From Candidatus Stahliibacteriota bacterium (GTDB lineage Bacteria > Hydrothermota > UBA3072): a stretch of DNA of 40,567 bases. The notes under the pieces were generated by a model. The model ran no database searches. It was not told the origin of the DNA and saw nothing but the letters and a program-made list of their open reading frames with translations. The stretch spans positions 1 through 40,567 of the forward strand of contig DAOVFB010000004.1 of the NCBI GenBank assembly GCA_030668705.1, written 5' to 3'. Shown here piece by piece: positions 39,778 through 40,567 of this stretch (the first letter of the stretch is position 1; every line of letters begins with the position of its first letter). The position numbers and the translations under genes were made by a program.

Positions 39778-40314
39778 TTAAAAATTATCTTCTTCTCGTG
39801 TAAAATCAGTAATCGGATATTTCCCAAAACAATCATATATCCATTCCTCTCCTCTCTTCTTTACCCAATCACCAAAACTTGAAAATTTAAAGGTTTTTAA
39901 ATTTCTAATACCACCTATATAGCCGTGCTTTATTGGGTTCTGATGGATATAATTAAAATGCTTCCAGTAATCCTGTTCATTTTTTACACAGTAATCCCAA
40001 TATTGATACCAGACTTGTCGACCTGGCTTTTTATCAATTTTATTTACCTCAATAGCACTCTTGCCGTGGATAGCCGCAATTACCCGAGGTAAAAACTTTC
40101 CTGAAGTAGTTTTAAAAATCAGGTGGTAATGGTTATCTAAGATTACCCAGGCCTTAAGAGAATATTTATAGTGGCGTAAAACTGTAAAAATCAATTCTTT
40201 TAGTATATTTTTTTTGAATTTATTATTTAGGTAAGCTTTCTTGTGAAAAGTCCCCGCGGTTAGAAAGTAATATTGCTGGTCCAGGTAGATATGTGTTGGA
40301 CGATGCTTTTCCAT
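39778..40314 (-). CDS. REP-associated tyrosine transposase (RAYT, Y1/IS200-like)
   Basis: A 178-residue single-strand HUH transposase. The metal-binding His-x-His is in VILDNHYHLIFK (about 57-68), and the catalytic tyrosine is in FNYIHQNPIKHGY (about 120-132), the RAYT form of the Y1 motif. These domesticated relatives of IS200/IS605 transposases recognise GTAG-tagged hairpins and are thought to spread them. Exactly such hairpins flank the gene as identical direct copies. No TnpB gene and no IS ends are present. The promoter TTGACA-N16-TAAAAT ends 6 bases before the ATG, without a ribosome site, so leaderless translation is predicted. Confidence 0.88.
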   Translation of the reverse strand: MEKHRPTHIYLDQQYYFLTAGTFHKKAYLNNKFKKNILKELIFTVLRHYKYSLKAWVILDNHYHLIFKTTSGKFLPRVIAAIHGKSAIEVNKIDKKPGRQVWYQYWDYCVKNEQDYWKHFNYIHQNPIKHGYIGGIRNLKTFKFSSFGDWVKKRGEEWIYDCFGKYPITDFTREEDNF

Positions 40315-40320
40315 AAAGCT

Positions 40321-40348
40321 ATTTTAGTTAAAGTAATCAGGTTGTCAA
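40321..40348 (-). promoter_or_regulatory. RAYT promoter, predicted leaderless
   Basis: TTGACA (40348-40343), 16-bp spacer, TAAAAT (40326-40321), then AGCTTT and ATG at 40314. The REP doublet at 40352-40408 ends just 3 bases upstream of the -35 box, so folding or binding of the doublet could affect expression. Confidence 0.75.
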
Positions 40349-40351
40349 TAT

Positions 40352-40408
40352 CTTTTCGCGAAACAAGTTTCGCTACTCCATTTGGAGTAGCAGAGCTTGC
40401 TCTGCGTT
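40352..40408. repeat. 57-bp REP doublet, copy upstream of the RAYT gene
   Basis: Base-for-base identical to 39714-39770, in the same orientation, so the RAYT gene lies between direct copies 581 bases apart. Identity over unselected sequence implies recent duplication or ongoing conversion. Confidence 0.85.
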
Positions 40409-40419
40409 CTTTTTCTTTC

Positions 40420-40567
40420 TCAGATGGGTTTAACGATATGGAACCAGTTTCCAAAGAGGAAAATCATCCTCCCAATCAGGAGGGAAACTCTTGCCATTAC
40501 GGTATATCCAAAGGAAGACCCAAAAGCAATCATAATAAAGATTATTCCAACTCTCGAGAATTTACTC
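40420..40567 (-). CDS. C-terminal end of a membrane protein (partial)
   Basis: A frame open from the right edge ends in TGA at 40422-40420 and gives 48 residues: a membrane helix (RVGIIFIMIAFGSSFGYTVM), then a second hydrophobic, aromatic segment (IFLFGNWFHIV) and the end KPI. This is clearly a real membrane-protein tail. I do not recognise the family. The REP doublet begins 12 bases after its stop codon, which is a typical REP location. Confidence 0.65.
   Translation of the reverse strand, partial: SKFSRVGIIFIMIAFGSSFGYTVMARVSLLIGRMIFLFGNWFHIVKPI

Noticed and set aside
39778-40314. A complete IS200/IS605 insertion sequence
   Set aside because: There is no TnpB and no IS-type ends; the protein has the RAYT form of the motifs and is bordered by REP doublets, not by left/right IS hairpins.

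Overview
The window looks like chromosome from an uncultivated, anaerobic, Gram-negative bacterium. Outer-membrane life is shown by lipid A genes (lpxC, fabZ, lpxA), a TolC/RND exporter and two small outer-membrane barrels. Anaerobic H2 metabolism is shown by a complete [NiFe] hydrogenase-heterodisulfide reductase gene set of the kind known from methanogens. I cannot name the species. A candidate-phylum bacterium (WOR-3/Stahlbacteria-like lineages come to mind) is a guess from gene style only.

Layout. 1-1620: a gene tail, then a repeat- and hairpin-rich stretch holding one small HXXEE membrane-protein gene between 15-bp inverted repeats, and four REP-like hairpins. 1618-4315 (minus): mnmA and two alpha/beta hydrolases. 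4614-11907 (minus): a tight seven-gene operon tetR-tolC-MFP-RND-PII-like-omp-omp, with a palindromic operator at the transcription start and a structured terminator at the far end. 12241-20697 (plus): eight genes, mvhG-mvhA-hdrC-hdrB-hdrA-mvhD followed by an iron-sulfur and a flavoprotein subunit of the fumarate reductase/TfrA type; then a ferredoxin with its own promoter. 21390-23102: an LpoA-like lipoprotein and a small membrane protein. 23135-25552 (minus): two tRNA-Ser genes 2 nt apart, a MEMO-AMMECR1 fusion and a TtcA-like thiolase. 25765-32549 (plus): a nine-gene operon xseB-ispA-divPAP2-dxs-lpxC-fabZ-lpxA-thi4-deoC. 32679-38554 (minus): an envelope-glycan set (flippase-like, YfhO-like, phosphodiesterase-like, GT2). 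38870-40567 (minus): a lipoate ligase/octanoyltransferase-type gene, a RAYT transposase between two identical 57-bp REP doublets, and the tail of a membrane protein.

How the genes work together. The main metabolic system is a predicted H2-oxidising, flavin-based electron-bifurcating complex (MvhADG-HdrABC). Its low-potential branch would reduce ferredoxin, and its high-potential branch may feed a fumarate-reductase-like pair encoded in the same transcript instead of, or in addition to, a disulfide. The flavoprotein keeps the residues expected for fumarate/succinate chemistry but has an unusual N-terminal extension and no C-terminal helical domain.

Two signals run across gene boundaries. First, five genes (mnmA, tetR, the LpoA-like gene, xseB, the RAYT) carry a promoter of the form TTGACA-N16/17-TANNNT whose -10 box ends 6-8 nt before the ATG, usually without a Shine-Dalgarno sequence, which predicts leaderless mRNAs. 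Second, many short hairpins share a GTAG (or GTGG) 5' tag but differ in stem sequence, and one class flanks a RAYT gene: a REPtron-like system.
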